Source of the DNA: Carex sylvatica
Lineage: Eukaryota > Streptophyta > Magnoliopsida > Poales > Cyperaceae
Assembly (NCBI GenBank): GCA_964058845.1
Contig: CAXKVR010000128.1
Span: 248,001-312,000 of the forward strand
DNA length: 64,000 bases
Direction: 5' to 3'
Part shown: positions 48,285 to 59,159 of the stretch, piece by piece
Numbering within the stretch: position 1 is the stretch's first letter
How the letters are laid out: every line of letters begins with the position of its first letter
Notes under the pieces: model-generated
What the model was told of the DNA's origin: nothing
Databases searched by the model: none
The model's input: the letters and a program-made list of their open reading frames with translations, nothing else
Translations under genes and position numbers: made by a program

Positions 48285-49240
48285 GCGTGACAAGATATTA
48301 ATACTTGTGCAACGGACAACTCGAAAGTATATCAACATGGATCTCATTTGAAAGATAAAATTGTGTAGAAAACGTTCGTGGTTTTAGATTTGCAAAATTA
48401 TTTACATATCATTAGAAATATTGGTTAGATTGAACAGAGAAAAAAAAACTCACCTCTAAAAACGTGTAAAAGATTGATGAACGTGTAAAAGATGGATGAG
48501 TGATGTGTCCAGTTTTTATATTTGCACTTGCACAACAATGATAAATACTTTCTCGATAAGGGATAAATATTTGTGCAATGGACAACTCAAAAGTAGGTCA
48601 TCATGGATCTCATTTGAAAGATAAAATTATGTATAAAATATTCGTGATTTTAGATTTGCAAAATTTCTCACTGATCGTCAGAAAAATTGATTAGATTGAA
48701 CAGAGAAAAAAAACACCTCTAAAAATGTGTAAAAAATGGATTAATAATGTGTTCAGTTTTTATATTTGCACTTGCACGACGAGGATGAATATTTTCTCGA
48801 TAAGGGATGAATACTTGTGCATCGGACAACTCGAAAGTATGTCATCATGGATCTCATTTAAAAGATAAGATTATGTAGAAAATATTCGTTGTTTTAGATT
48901 TGCAAAATTCCTCACCGATTGTCAGAAAATATTGATTAGATTGAACGGAGAAAAAAAACTCCACCTCTAAAAATGTGTAAAAGATGAATGAGTAACGTGT
49001 CCAGTTTTTATATTTACAGTTGCACGATGATGATGAATACTTTCTCGATAGAGGATGAATACTTGTGCAACAGACAACTCAAAAGTATGTCATCATGGAT
49101 CTCATTTGAAAAATAAAATTATGTAGAAAATATTCGTAGTTTTAGATTTGCAAAATTACTCACCGATCGTTAGAAATATTGATTAGATTGAACGAAAAAA
49201 AAAACTCACCTCTAAAAACGTGTTCAATTTTTTTTTTTAA
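48285..49240. repeat. Tandem array of ~245-265-bp units, about four copies
   Basis: The landmark GACAACTCNAAAGTA followed by ATCATGGATCTCATTTGAAA recurs at 48315, 48581, 48825 and 49073, giving periods of 266, 244 and 248 bp. Each unit also holds TGAATACTTGTGCAACGG, TTTTAGATTTGCAAAAT and GATTAGATTGAACAGAG. No ORF runs through it. It may be the internal or subterminal repeat of a large DNA transposon, but no ends were found. Confidence 0.9.
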
Positions 49241-49698
49241 ATACTTGATATATTATATATGAATGTTTAATGTGTTATAGATGAATACTTACTCGTCAGT
49301 TGTAAAAATTTTCAAATAAATGGAAGATTGTTACAAGATAGCTAGGTGCTCCCTATTATCATAGCCTCACTCTTCCTAAAACAGTGTATTTAAAATAATA
49401 TGTATCAAATTCAAAAGGGAAGATTTGATACCCCTAATTGCCATAATATCTAAGGGATCTAGACTTTCCAGTATTGTGATAATTCAAAATGAAAAAGAAA
49501 AGCCTCAATGGTGCTATTTCACAAGTTGGCCATTTTTTTCTTAAGAAAAGAGCGGGATAAAATATTTCAGTCCTAGGGATCATATTTAATTAATATACAA
49601 TTTATTGAACAATTAACATTAAAAGGACATCTTACACAAATTCTCAATTATTAGTTCCAAAATATGGCAATTACCAGACAAAGGAAACCTGTTCCTTT
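49241..49698. other. 3' flank of the dehydrogenase gene, no gene seen
   Basis: AT-rich sequence that must include the 3' UTR of the minus-strand dehydrogenase. No clear poly(A) signal could be chosen. Confidence 0.5.
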
Positions 49699-52600
49699 TT
49701 AACTGATTTCAACAACTGCTCGGCCGACAATCTTTCCCTTGTCAAGGTCATCATAGACACTATTTGCCTCTTCAATTTTGCATTTTCTAGAAATGGTGTC
49801 TTTTAGGTTAAAAATCCCAGATTCGGCGAGCTTCACGATTTGGGGAAGATCTTGTCTTGCTCTTGCACCATACGAACCAATTATCTTCACCTATTTTAAA
49901 TTTTAAATAAATATGACAATTTAGTTAAATTTTACAATTTTTATTTGAAAAAATGTTCGAGTGCAGAAAATATTATGGGTTAAAAATCCCTTTCTTACCT
50001 AGTTCCAACCAAGGATGTCCAGAAGATTTCTTTTTTAAACAGTGTAAAGGATGGGCAATTTAGACATTCATAAAATATTGTGGCATACATGATATCATCT
50101 ATATTTTTTCTAGCTATTATCTATGTTGCCAGTTGATATATAGGGTTATAATATGCTTAGATTTCCATACGGATGCCCCTAAAATAGGTAATAAAATTGA
50201 ACTCAAGTAGAGCATAGTTTATTATACATTTTGTATTAACAGTATATTTTCTTATGTGATAATAGCCTTTATGTACAGGATATATGATACCTGTCTACGA
50301 ACAAGACGCGTGATATCAATCTCACCAACGACATTTGTTGCGGCAAGGCCAATCATGACTGCTTTGCCCCCATCTCTTACGCTTTGGGTGCACTGTGCGA
50401 ATGTAAGTGCCTTTCCCAATGCCTCCACCGCCACATCAACACCTCTCCCATCTGTTATTTCCTGCTCATTATTAAAATGAAGTTGAACTTTCCTGGTTAT
50501 ATTATTCATATCCATCTATATTGAGAAGAAAATTTATGGGAACATGTTAGGCTCACTTCCATTGTTACAGGGCTTTTGCAAAAATGCCCCCTATATACCA
50601 GCATTTGCTGAATAGTGGCATTTCAAACAATGCCAATTTTCAAGTACTAAATTGCAAAAATGACCATTTTGCGTAGGATTAGATTAGACTGATTTGTGAA
50701 TAGCGGTATGTCTCTGAATCTCTAAAACCTAACCCCAGTCACTTATTTGATAAAAAGAAATTGAAATAAACAATTATTATTGATAAGCCACAACACAATG
50801 GAAAGTAGGCTTCACAAAAATGCAATAGAGAGAACATATTTTGTTTGATTATTTGTGTGTTCATGTAATGGACTTATCTTTTGCAAATAAATCATGCCCT
50901 TTTAGTAAGGATAACTGGGAATGTTTATTTCTTTTTGTGCGTGCAAAACAAAAAATGTTGAATGCTGGGTCACTTCAATAGTTTTTATGGCATAAAAACA
51001 AACACAGAAACTAAACAAAACGAAAAAGATGGATAAATTAGGAAATTTCCAAGTATATAGGAAATTTCCAAGGATAAATTAGGAAATTTCTTTTTGTTTG
51101 ATTATACCAGTATTCATATAATTCTCAAAAAAAAAAAAAGAGGTTACCAGTAACTTCTCAATATTGACCAAGCATTAGGAAATTTCCAAGTAAATAAAAA
51201 AATAGAAATTAAGTAGAAGCTTGTGCAATACAAACCTTTATCCTCTCTACAGCATCCTCATTTCTAGCATTTACAGTGTGTGTTGCACCAAGTAATTTAG
51301 CATTGGTTAGTTTCTCGTCTAGTACATCAACAGCTATCACTTCTGATGCGCCAAATGCTTTTGCTATCTGTATACAGCTGCATTCACATATTTTTTTAAT
51401 CAAATATTACACCAATTACTTATTTTATTTAAAATTACTAAACAAGGCCTTTAACTACCTTATATATGGATTGCAGCAAAGTCTTTCTTATTTAAGTATC
51501 ATAAAAATTAAATCCGAAGCACCTTCTGCTAGTATCTCTTTTGCAACACCAGGAATATATTAATACAAGAACATAATTCCTCAACTCAAACTTGTATATT
51601 TCAAAATTTTATATAAAAAGGCACAAATTATCTTGTTAAGGCTTGTTCTTTCCATAGGACATAGGTTATGATCAGGGGCGGATCTTAAGGTAGTGTAGTG
51701 GGTGCTTAGCAACCCCCATGATTTTTTAAATTTTCATCATGCGTATAGAAATTTAATTGAAATTTTTGTTTTTTTACAAGTTTTTATATAGCTCAGCCTC
51801 CTCATAAAAATGTCAAATGTGTGCTTGTAGCCTAGTGGTTAGATTCTACTTTGTGGTTGTGGAGACTTGATTTATCCCAGTGATAACACATCATGCATTT
51901 TTACATTTCAGTCCTCCAATCTGAAGTTTCTAGTTTTGCCCCTAGTTATGATCCTGTCAATTATAAGCAAGAAGCATCTGAAAAGGGTGGCACTTCACTG
52001 AAACTTCTAAAAGATACATGATTATGTTCCATTTAGTTTTATCCAAGTTTTATTTACTATTACTGTAATGAAAATAAAAAGCAAAAAAGAAGGAACAGAG
52101 AGAAAAAAACCTTGATCCAACACCACCAACTCCAATTACAGCAACTGAGTCACCTGCACGCATCTCAGCTGCATGTCTCATGGCACCATACGCTGTAAAC
52201 ACCGCACAACCTAGAATTGCTGATTCAGTGTACGGCAGTGTGTTTGGAAGCACCGCAAGTGCATTTGCAGGAACTACACAGTACTCTGCTAATCCCCCCA
52301 TGCTGTACATATACACTGGTTTCCCTGTTAATAACCGAAAAGTTAGAAATAATATTCAAGGAAGAGGGAGGCTACGGTACTATGCATAGCGCATAATGGT
52401 CCGTACTATGGATCAATATCAAGTGATTTTCTACCTATCTGAAAAAATAGTAAAAAAAATCTAAATAATGTAAAATTTGGTCTGTAAATATTTACTGGTA
52501 CGAGTTTTCTATGTACCATTTCGAAGAAATAGTCTGGTTTCGCCATCATAGAGTGTTCCTTTAGCACGATTATATGCAAAGAAAGCCTCACACAGATCTT

Positions 52601-53645
52601 CTTGACCCTAGAGTAAAAAATGCATTAGATTGTTAAATTTAACTAAATAACTACAAAAGTTTGGGATCAGATAGGAAAAAAAAAAGAATTCACCTTTACA
52701 CAGTAAAAGCAATTCCCACAAGGCATGATGAAGGCACCGACCACCTGACTTCCAATAGGAAACCTGAAATTTCACACGAAGAATTTAAAACCACACTGGT
52801 CGTATCAAGTTTTAAAGTAATCAAATTCTGTAATTTTTGTCACACGAAGAATTGATTGCTTATTGCATGTACAAGATTTTTTTTTTATTTTGATAAAAGA
52901 CTATATAGCCGGTTTCACATGTACAAGAAAATGAAGAGAGAAATATGCATATACCTCTGTTTAACTAAATTGTCAGTGTGGGCCCCATGCTCGACCACTT
53001 CTCCAGTAATCTCGTGGCCAATAACACAAGGACTGGAGAAGGGGAGCTCTCCTTTCATTACATGTAGATCCGAATGACAAACGCCACATCCTACATGCAT
53101 AACCATTTCCAAATTTATTGAACTATTGAAAAAATCAGAAGCAACATCTTTTGAGAAACATAATAGTATATTTTTTAAATTGCAACCTGCTTTTAATGCT
53201 ATTCTTAGTTCTTAACTTCTCTTTGCAAAGAAAGAGTACACTGTGGTGATTTCTCTTTTTTTCTCTCTAATTTAAGTTCGCTTATAGCTTAAATTGACAC
53301 ATGAAAAAGGTACAAAAATTAACTAGATTTGATAATAGAATGATAACAATTTCGAGATGATTGCAAAGCAAAAATGGAGCTACCTTTGGTCTTGATTAGA
53401 ACCTCTCCAGCTTTGGGTCGGGGCATCTTAAATTCCTCAATAGAGAGGGGTCGACCCGGTTCGTAGAAAACGACACCCCTCATGAAGGAGGTACCTCCTC
53501 CGACGTTGTACCCGGCGGCGGAGGTGGTGGCGCCACCTCCCTCTGAGGAGGAGGTGGAGAGGCATCGCGGAAAAAGTCTTGGAATGGAGTTACCGGAGAG
53601 GAGGCGACGGTGGAGAGAGCGAGCGAAAGAGGAGAACTGCGCCAT
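49699..53645 (-). CDS. Mitochondrial-type zinc-dependent alcohol dehydrogenase (MDR family), eight exons
   Basis: Exons in reading order: 53645-53384, 53090-52955, 52763-52694, 52607-52517, 52324-52111, 51377-51236, 50461-50291, 49890-49699. All borders are GT-AG and the sum is 1278 bp, 425 aa plus stop. The N-terminus (residues 1-50) is Arg/Ser-rich without acids until Glu35, like a mitochondrial presequence. The GroES-like domain has catalytic-zinc ligands Cys92 (GVCHSD), His113-Glu114 (IGHE) and Cys226 (ILGCAVFTAYGA). Structural-zinc Cys148, 151, 154 and 162 follow CX2CX2CX7C. The Rossmann motif GVGGVG is at 251-256, so it uses NAD(P). It resembles the Arabidopsis At5g63620-type dehydrogenases; its substrate is not settled by sequence. 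Introns carry an hAT MITE (51673-51944) and a foldback fragment (52363-52505). No lesion was seen, so this is probably an active single-copy gene. Confidence 0.95.
51673..51944. mobile_element. hAT MITE in intron 5 of the dehydrogenase, 272 bp
   Basis: The ends CAGGGGCGGATC and TTTTGCCCCTA are inverted. An 8-bp duplication GTTATGAT (51665-51672 and 51945-51952) flanks them. The interior holds TAGCCTAGTGG, which fits a Pol III A-box consensus, followed 30-40 bp later by GGAGACTTGATTTATCCC, a weak B-box-like stretch. A tRNA-derived segment inside is possible but unproven. Confidence 0.88.
52363..52505. repeat. Foldback-family fragment in intron 4 of the dehydrogenase
   Basis: It carries the core ATGTAAAATTTGGTCT and the preceding ACCTATCTGAAAAAATAGTAAA block seen in the element at 46025. 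The left part (CGGTACTATGCATAGC) resembles a MITE end. It is partial. Confidence 0.5.
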
Positions 53646-54326
53646 TGGTGAGAACTGAGGATTGAGAGAGATCAGTTGGCGAGTGAGAAAGATGGAGAGA
53701 AGACTTCGTTTTATTATTGTTTAGGACTGTATTAATACTTAACAGGGCTGGTACAGAATAAGAAATCCCTAAAGTAACTTAGAATTTGTAATTGGATCTG
53801 GACCGTTTGATCTTCTCTGACATGAATATTAAAGAGCCGAATAGGCATCGAATTATGATTGGACGGTCCATATTTAAAAGCATAATTTCTGTTACTTAAG
53901 AAGATTTGTGCCAGCTGTTACAGAGAACCGAGTTTGTGTCCCAACCAATTTAGGTACCGTTTTGACACGAATTAAGTTGGAATTTAGAGTTGAATTAGCA
54001 TGGATTTAGAATTAGGCCACCGTGCCACCGATAAATTTATTTTTTTTAAATATCATGTAGGATTAGAAAATAAAATTAGAAATCAACTCATTTCAGGTAA
54101 AAATATAAATTCTAAATTAAAAAAGTATTAGCATGAAGCTATAAATACTAATAATTCTTCACCACTCCTCTCTCTACTTATATTATTTTTCTTTGAGTTT
54201 AATTATTTATTCTGTATTTGTATTTATTATTTCTATCACTTTATTTAGTTGATAACTTTTCAATTATGTACTACTAATTTGAAGTTAATAAGAACTATTT
54301 ATATTTGTCATTTTTATTATTGGTGT
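53646..54326. other. Dehydrogenase 5' flank, no further gene seen
   Basis: It should hold the 5' UTR and promoter of the minus-strand dehydrogenase. No convincing TATA box at a usual distance could be picked. The rest is AT-rich without ORFs. Confidence 0.5.
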
Positions 54327-54482
54327 CAAAGATTTAAATAGCATTTATCGTGTTATAGTGGAATGGCTATTTAATAGCGCTAAGTTCATATACCATAGCA
54401 TGCTATAAGCGTTAATAGCATCATAAATTTTATGGTCCAAAAAACGCTACAACAGCGCAATAACACGCGATTTAGAACCCTA
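54327..54482. mobile_element. Small hAT-like element, 156 bp
   Basis: An 8-bp duplication ATTGGTGT (54319-54326 and 54483-54490) flanks ends CAAAGATTTAAATAG and the complement of TAGGGTTCTAAATCG. The right end resembles that of the element at 11631-12259 (CAAGGTTCTAAATAG). The interior is full of GCTATTNNNAGCG half-palindromes, as in that element. Confidence 0.8.
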
Positions 54483-54914
54483 ATTGGTGTGAAATTAAGC
54501 TAATAAAACTCGACTTTTGCAAAATGCACAAAGACACAATTTGTGATTGATTCAATACTTTGCTATATTAGAGCATGACCAACAACTACTTAAAGAAAGA
54601 AAAAAAAAGATAATAAAACAACTATATAAGTAAATGTAGAATTATAAATTATTTACGAAATTGATCTTCTTCTTGAAATATCACATGTTATTTTGGACTA
54701 CTATTTTAGAAGGAAAAGGGTGCAAATTGGGGAACCAAACAGAAGGTACGTATCAAAATAAAAGGATAAAGCAGAGGTCCCACAATAATAAACTAACATA
54801 GTGGTTGCAACAGATCCTAGTTAAGAACTTATCCTTTAATTGACCTTTGACTGTTTTTGTGTAAAAATATACATTTGATACGTTGAATCTGTAGATAAAA
54901 ACAGATTAACAGGG

Positions 54915-55305
54915 TAAACAATTTGGTTGTCTAACCTAATACCGAAATTTTTATTTGTACCATAATCACAAAAAAAAATAAACCAAAACACCCTAGATTT
55001 TGAAGATTTCCATATTTACCCGGGCCACAAAATCAATCTACGGCTTATTTATGGAGGGTCGCAAATTGGCTTAGAGGTACCCCCAAAAGCACAAAAAAAT
55101 GGACTGTAATATTGAATATATTTAAGTTTTTTAAGTTTTGGGGACCTAAGCCAATCTGCGGCCTTTCATAAATAGGCCGCAGATTGGCTGTGCGGCCCGG
55201 GTAAATATAAAAATCCCCCCAAATCTAGTGTGTTTTGGTTTTTTTTTTTATTATTATGGTATTTTAAAAAATTTCGGAATCTAATATGAGGTAATTCATC
55301 TAATC
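54915..55305. mobile_element. Foldback MITE, ~390 bp
   Basis: The two halves are inverted copies: CCAAAACACCCTAGATTT, ATATTTACCCGGGCC and AATCTACGGC-TATTTATG at the left recur as complements at the right (GGCCCGGGTAAATAT, AAATCTAGTGTGTTTTGG). The tip lies near 55100. Ends are approximate and no target duplication was fixed. Confidence 0.75.
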
Positions 55306-56189
55306 CTCGAAATTATCATTAAAAGTTCAAATATCTCCTTAAGAACAGAGTTTTATTTATAGAAATGTATTAAATATATAGTAAATAACTAGAAATATGA
55401 AAAAGATTGATGCATTAGAAGTAATGAATCATTGATTCGATTTAGAGTTTGTATGTAGATCTCAATCTTAGATACAAAAAAAGTATTTGATGTACATTCA
55501 AACTCATTATCATTCATTTGGTTTCTTAGAAAATGTCTAAAGAATCAAATTAAAGATTCATTTTTTTTGTGCATTTAAAAAAAAAATCATCTCCCCTTGC
55601 TCACGAAATATTTAATATTATTTGAAAAACAAAAATTCTGCGGATACAATTCATATATTTCTCACAAAAATAATATTTGCAAAAGTGAAGCATATTTTTT
55701 CTTAAAAAACTTCACTTATTTAATAATATTTTTTTCCTTTAAGTGCGGTCAACATTTTCATAAACATTTACAAAACCAACCGTACAAACAACTTTATGCA
55801 TTTTTTTTTTCCTAATGAAATATCGCAATATGGACTTTATTCTGGAGAACCATTAATAAACGCACAATGTACAGTTTTATAGATACAAGGAAAAAAAAAG
55901 AAGAAGGTGTTATGTGTTTAATTCACAAAGCAATTGCAACGAATTACCTTAGTTTCTCATATATTTACCGCAAATTCTAATGAATTACAAAAATTAGATC
56001 CTAGAACATTGAGTATATTTGTGTAAAAGTTTCTTGCATAAAATGAGAAACAACGAGCGGCCGAATAGGGGCTGAGCCGCTGAGGGACAGAGGAAAGACA
56101 TGCTTCCTTGTAAAATAAAATTACATTTATATCCAATTAGTTTTATAATTTTTTTATAAATGCAAATATACTCTTTAGCCCTTCAAGAG
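55306..56189. other. Unassigned AT-rich interval
   Basis: An open frame of 72 codons at 55597-55815 (+) is Phe/Lys/Asn-rich, typical of chance in AT-rich DNA. Nothing was recognised. Confidence 0.45.
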
Positions 56190-56740
56190 AAGAAAATACG
56201 TGACACGCTGTGACGTGGCCAATTTTTTTTTTTCACGTGATGTGACTAAAATAGTAACAGACGGTCACGTCATGTGTGGTCATGCCATAACCACACGTGA
56301 CGTGACGTGACATGATGTGACGTAGAAATTGTTGAAAATTTAGGACAAAGATATCAAAAAGTACGAAAAATTATGAGAATTCTAAAAGAAGTAAATAATG
56401 TTATAAAACTTTTTTTTTTTAAGATTACCATTGAGCATATGAGATTTTCTTAAAAATTCAAATTACAAATATTTATTAAACTAAATTAGAGAAAATAAAA
56501 CCAGTACTACATAAGTACCAGCATTACTGAACATACACTAAAAGAGAAATATGAATACTCTATGCGTACCAAAAATATAAAGCTAAAAATTAACTAAAAA
56601 ATACTGAATACTCTATGTTTTATACTGTAACATTACATAACGTATAATTTTTGCTTGAATGAGATCACATTATGTGATTGACACATATGACATGACGTGA
56701 CGTGACGTGACTGATCACAGTGTGACAAATTTCCTTCTCT
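56190..56740. mobile_element. GTGACG-rich DNA element remnant, copy b
   Basis: Both ends are dense in GTGACGTGACGTGAC repeats. The left holds ACACGCTGTGACGTGG and the right ATCACAGTGTGACA, roughly inverted. The left end matches the complement of the right end of 43000-43445. The interior is AT-rich without an ORF. Target duplication is unclear. Confidence 0.55.
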
Positions 56741-56989
56741 AACCCTCCTCATAAAATTAAATTATAATGTACTAGTTATTTGACTCCTTCAATTCTACTT
56801 TTTTTTTGTCTTTGTACCTGCTGCCAAAGTTGTGTTAATTTAGTAAATAGTCTTCGATCTTCTTGATTAATAAAAAAAAATTAGTTTGGCCTTCCATGTA
56901 ATTACCAAGGATGAAGTAGTAGGACTAGGATCACATCATCATATTATCACATACTTGATTCTTCTCGGAACTGAATCCTCTGTCTCCTG

Positions 56990-57360
56990 AGGTGAAGCCT
57001 CAGATTAAAATTTTAAATGTTAACAGCACTCTGATCTCACCCGACAATAACAATAAAGACAGAAAATTCCTGCAAACGGAAGGCAAGTGATCTCATTCCA
57101 TCCTTCTCAGTTCTCATTGTAGAATTCTCGAGATCTTGCTCTTTCCCAAAAGGTTCGATGGAGGCATGGAGCAGTCTGAAGGACGAAATGTGCAGCGGGT
57201 TGTTTAAACAAAGTAATGGGTCAACATACGAAGCTACGGAGTTGACTATATTAGAAAATGGCACAGCATCTCTTTCGGAAAACGCACTGAAACAGCGAGG
57301 ACGAATCCCTCAAGGCCGCGTGTCCTCGGCTAGAGGACAGGACTGAATCTGATCCGTTCG
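56990..57360 (+). other. Base-balanced island with a 62-codon frame, unassigned
   Basis: This stretch is clearly less AT-rich than its neighbours. A plus-strand frame from ATG 57158 to 57346 reads MEAWSSLKDEMCSGLFKQSN... (62 aa, hydrophilic, no known domain). An antisense frame of 75 codons overlaps it (57037-57264). It may be a scrap of a host gene carried here or a short unrecognised exon. I assign no function. Confidence 0.25.
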
Positions 57361-57569
57361 ATCAGAGTTAATAAAGGACAGGCATGCATCAATGCCGTTC
57401 GATTCGTTCAACGTTATTTTTGAAGTTTCGGGAGTTCGTGTAGCTAACACATTATATCATTTCATGTAGTGATTTTATGATAGGCTAAAACTGACCCGCA
57501 TTGTGTTTCTGATATCGAATTTCGACTAGGAATCAAGCTCGATAGCCCCTTCCAGATCTTCCAGCGAAT

Positions 57570-57990
57570 CGTACCTCTGAGATATCACAAACTTTGCGTG
57601 ACTTTATGGAAAATCTTATCCGTTTAAATATGCTCGGCACGAATCTCAAAGCACACATAATACTGAACCCCACATCATCCCCGAATAGACACCGGACACG
57701 TTGGCCACGCAAAAGTTGAGATATCTCAGAGGATACGCACTCGTCTTCGAAAAGTGCCTGGGTGCACGGCCTGCGGTACTCACGACTAGACGAGTGACTA
57801 CTGACTAGTCTCGGAGTGCGTATCCTCTGAGATATCTCAACTTTTGCGTGATCGATGTGTCCGGTGCCTATTCGGGGGTGATGTAGAGATTAGTATTATG
57901 TTTGCTTTGAGATTCGTGTAGAGCGTATTTAAACGGTTGAAATTTTCCATAAAGTCACGCAAAGTTTGAGATATCTCAGAGGATAAGAAT
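57570..57990. mobile_element. Large foldback element with arms of ~180 bp and nested palindromes
   Basis: The left arm (about 57570-57750) and right arm (about 57813-57990) are inverted copies around a ~60-bp loop. Shared blocks are ACTTTGCGTGACTTTATGGA with its complement, the GAATCTCAAAGCA block, and GCAAAAGTTGAGATATCTCA. Within each arm the outer and inner ends both carry the 12-bp palindrome TGAGATATCTCA next to GAGGATA, so the arms are built of inverted sub-repeats. No target duplication was identified. Confidence 0.8.
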
Positions 57991-57999
57991 TCCTAGTCT

Positions 58000-58940
58000 C
58001 GTGCCTGGGTGGGTGATTTTCTGTAGTTTTGGTTGTATTGCCGTTCCTGTTGTTGAGCAATCATGTTTGTAAATTGTAATTGTAAAAAAAAAAAAAGTTA
58101 CTACATCATCAAATTTAAAAAGTATTTCTCATTTACTTTTATATTATTTTGGGTCTCTTTCAAGTACGATGGAGATGATTTCAGAACTCAAATTTCCATT
58201 TTAAAAAGCTCATCCGCCTGATTCTAATCGGAGGGTTCCTGATATAATTATTTTTGCTCAATTTTATTTGCTGTTATGAATTTTTAAGGTACAGCATGTT
58301 TGTGTATGATCTTTGATCAGATGGTCAAGTGATTATTAAGAGAAATCTTATTCTTTTGATCTGGATCGGGGAAAAAATTGTTCCTAAAAAGATTTACTAT
58401 TTCTTTTATAAATGAACCTTTAACTGTCAATATAATTGCAAAAAAAGCATCTCTGAGTTGCTTCAAGAGGTGCGCCACATTTTGAAAAAAAAAATACATA
58501 TAACCATGGGATTCTGACTACTTTCTCTTCATTTCGTAGCTGTATATCAACAACTGTCAACAATCAAGTATCAACGGACTTTTAAAAAAAAAATGTAAAA
58601 TCAGTGAAGAAATCGGCTTGACTCGATCCAACTCAGTCTGATCAGGACTAAAAATCGGTTAATTCGGCCAAATCAAATATTGTTCAATCGAATTTTGAGG
58701 AAAAAGTCACTTAAATGCAAGTCTCGGCTGAAATTCAGATCGAACTCATCTGGTTCCGAGTAGACTCGGCCAAGTCTAAGTTCTGAATTGACTTGGCCAA
58801 CTCAACTCAAACTCGACGGATTTTCCAAATTATGGTTGGGCTATTAGTACAAAAGGGATAAGCGACTGAATTGTTGACAAATTGCTACAATTAGAGATGA
58901 AAGCAGAGCGGATACGGATATGGAGTGGACAGTGCTAAAA
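58000..58940. other. Unassigned AT-rich interval
   Basis: No gene was found. About 58620-58830 has many ACTCGGC/GACTTGG motifs without a clear period. Nothing else was recognised. Confidence 0.45.
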
Positions 58941-58947
58941 CAAGTGG

Positions 58948-59153
58948 CAGAGCCACCCTCAAATAATGGGGGTCAATTGACCCCATTTATTTTCAAATTT
59001 TTTGTATTTATACCTTATTTTCTATATAGTTAAGAGCAAAATACTATAAACAATGTACATTTGACCTCTATTCACAGCATAAATTTTTTATATATTTGAC
59101 TTTCATTCTCATCTGATCTCTATGGTGTGCAAGTTTGACTCCGCTCCTGAGTA
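58948..59153. mobile_element. Probable hAT MITE, ~205 bp
   Basis: The left GTGGCAGAGCCACC and right GACTCCGCTCCTG ends resemble the CAGGGGCGGA-type ends of the MITE at 51673. TAAAAC is present on both sides (about 58942 and 59155) as a partial target duplication. GGGGTCAATTGACCCC near 58970 is a perfect 16-bp palindrome. Confidence 0.5.
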
Positions 59154-59159
59154 AAACCA

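Noticed and set aside
51830..51890. tRNA gene suggested by an A-box-like motif
   Set aside because: No cloverleaf or anticodon arm can be formed and the B box is poor. At most it is a tRNA-derived relic inside the MITE.
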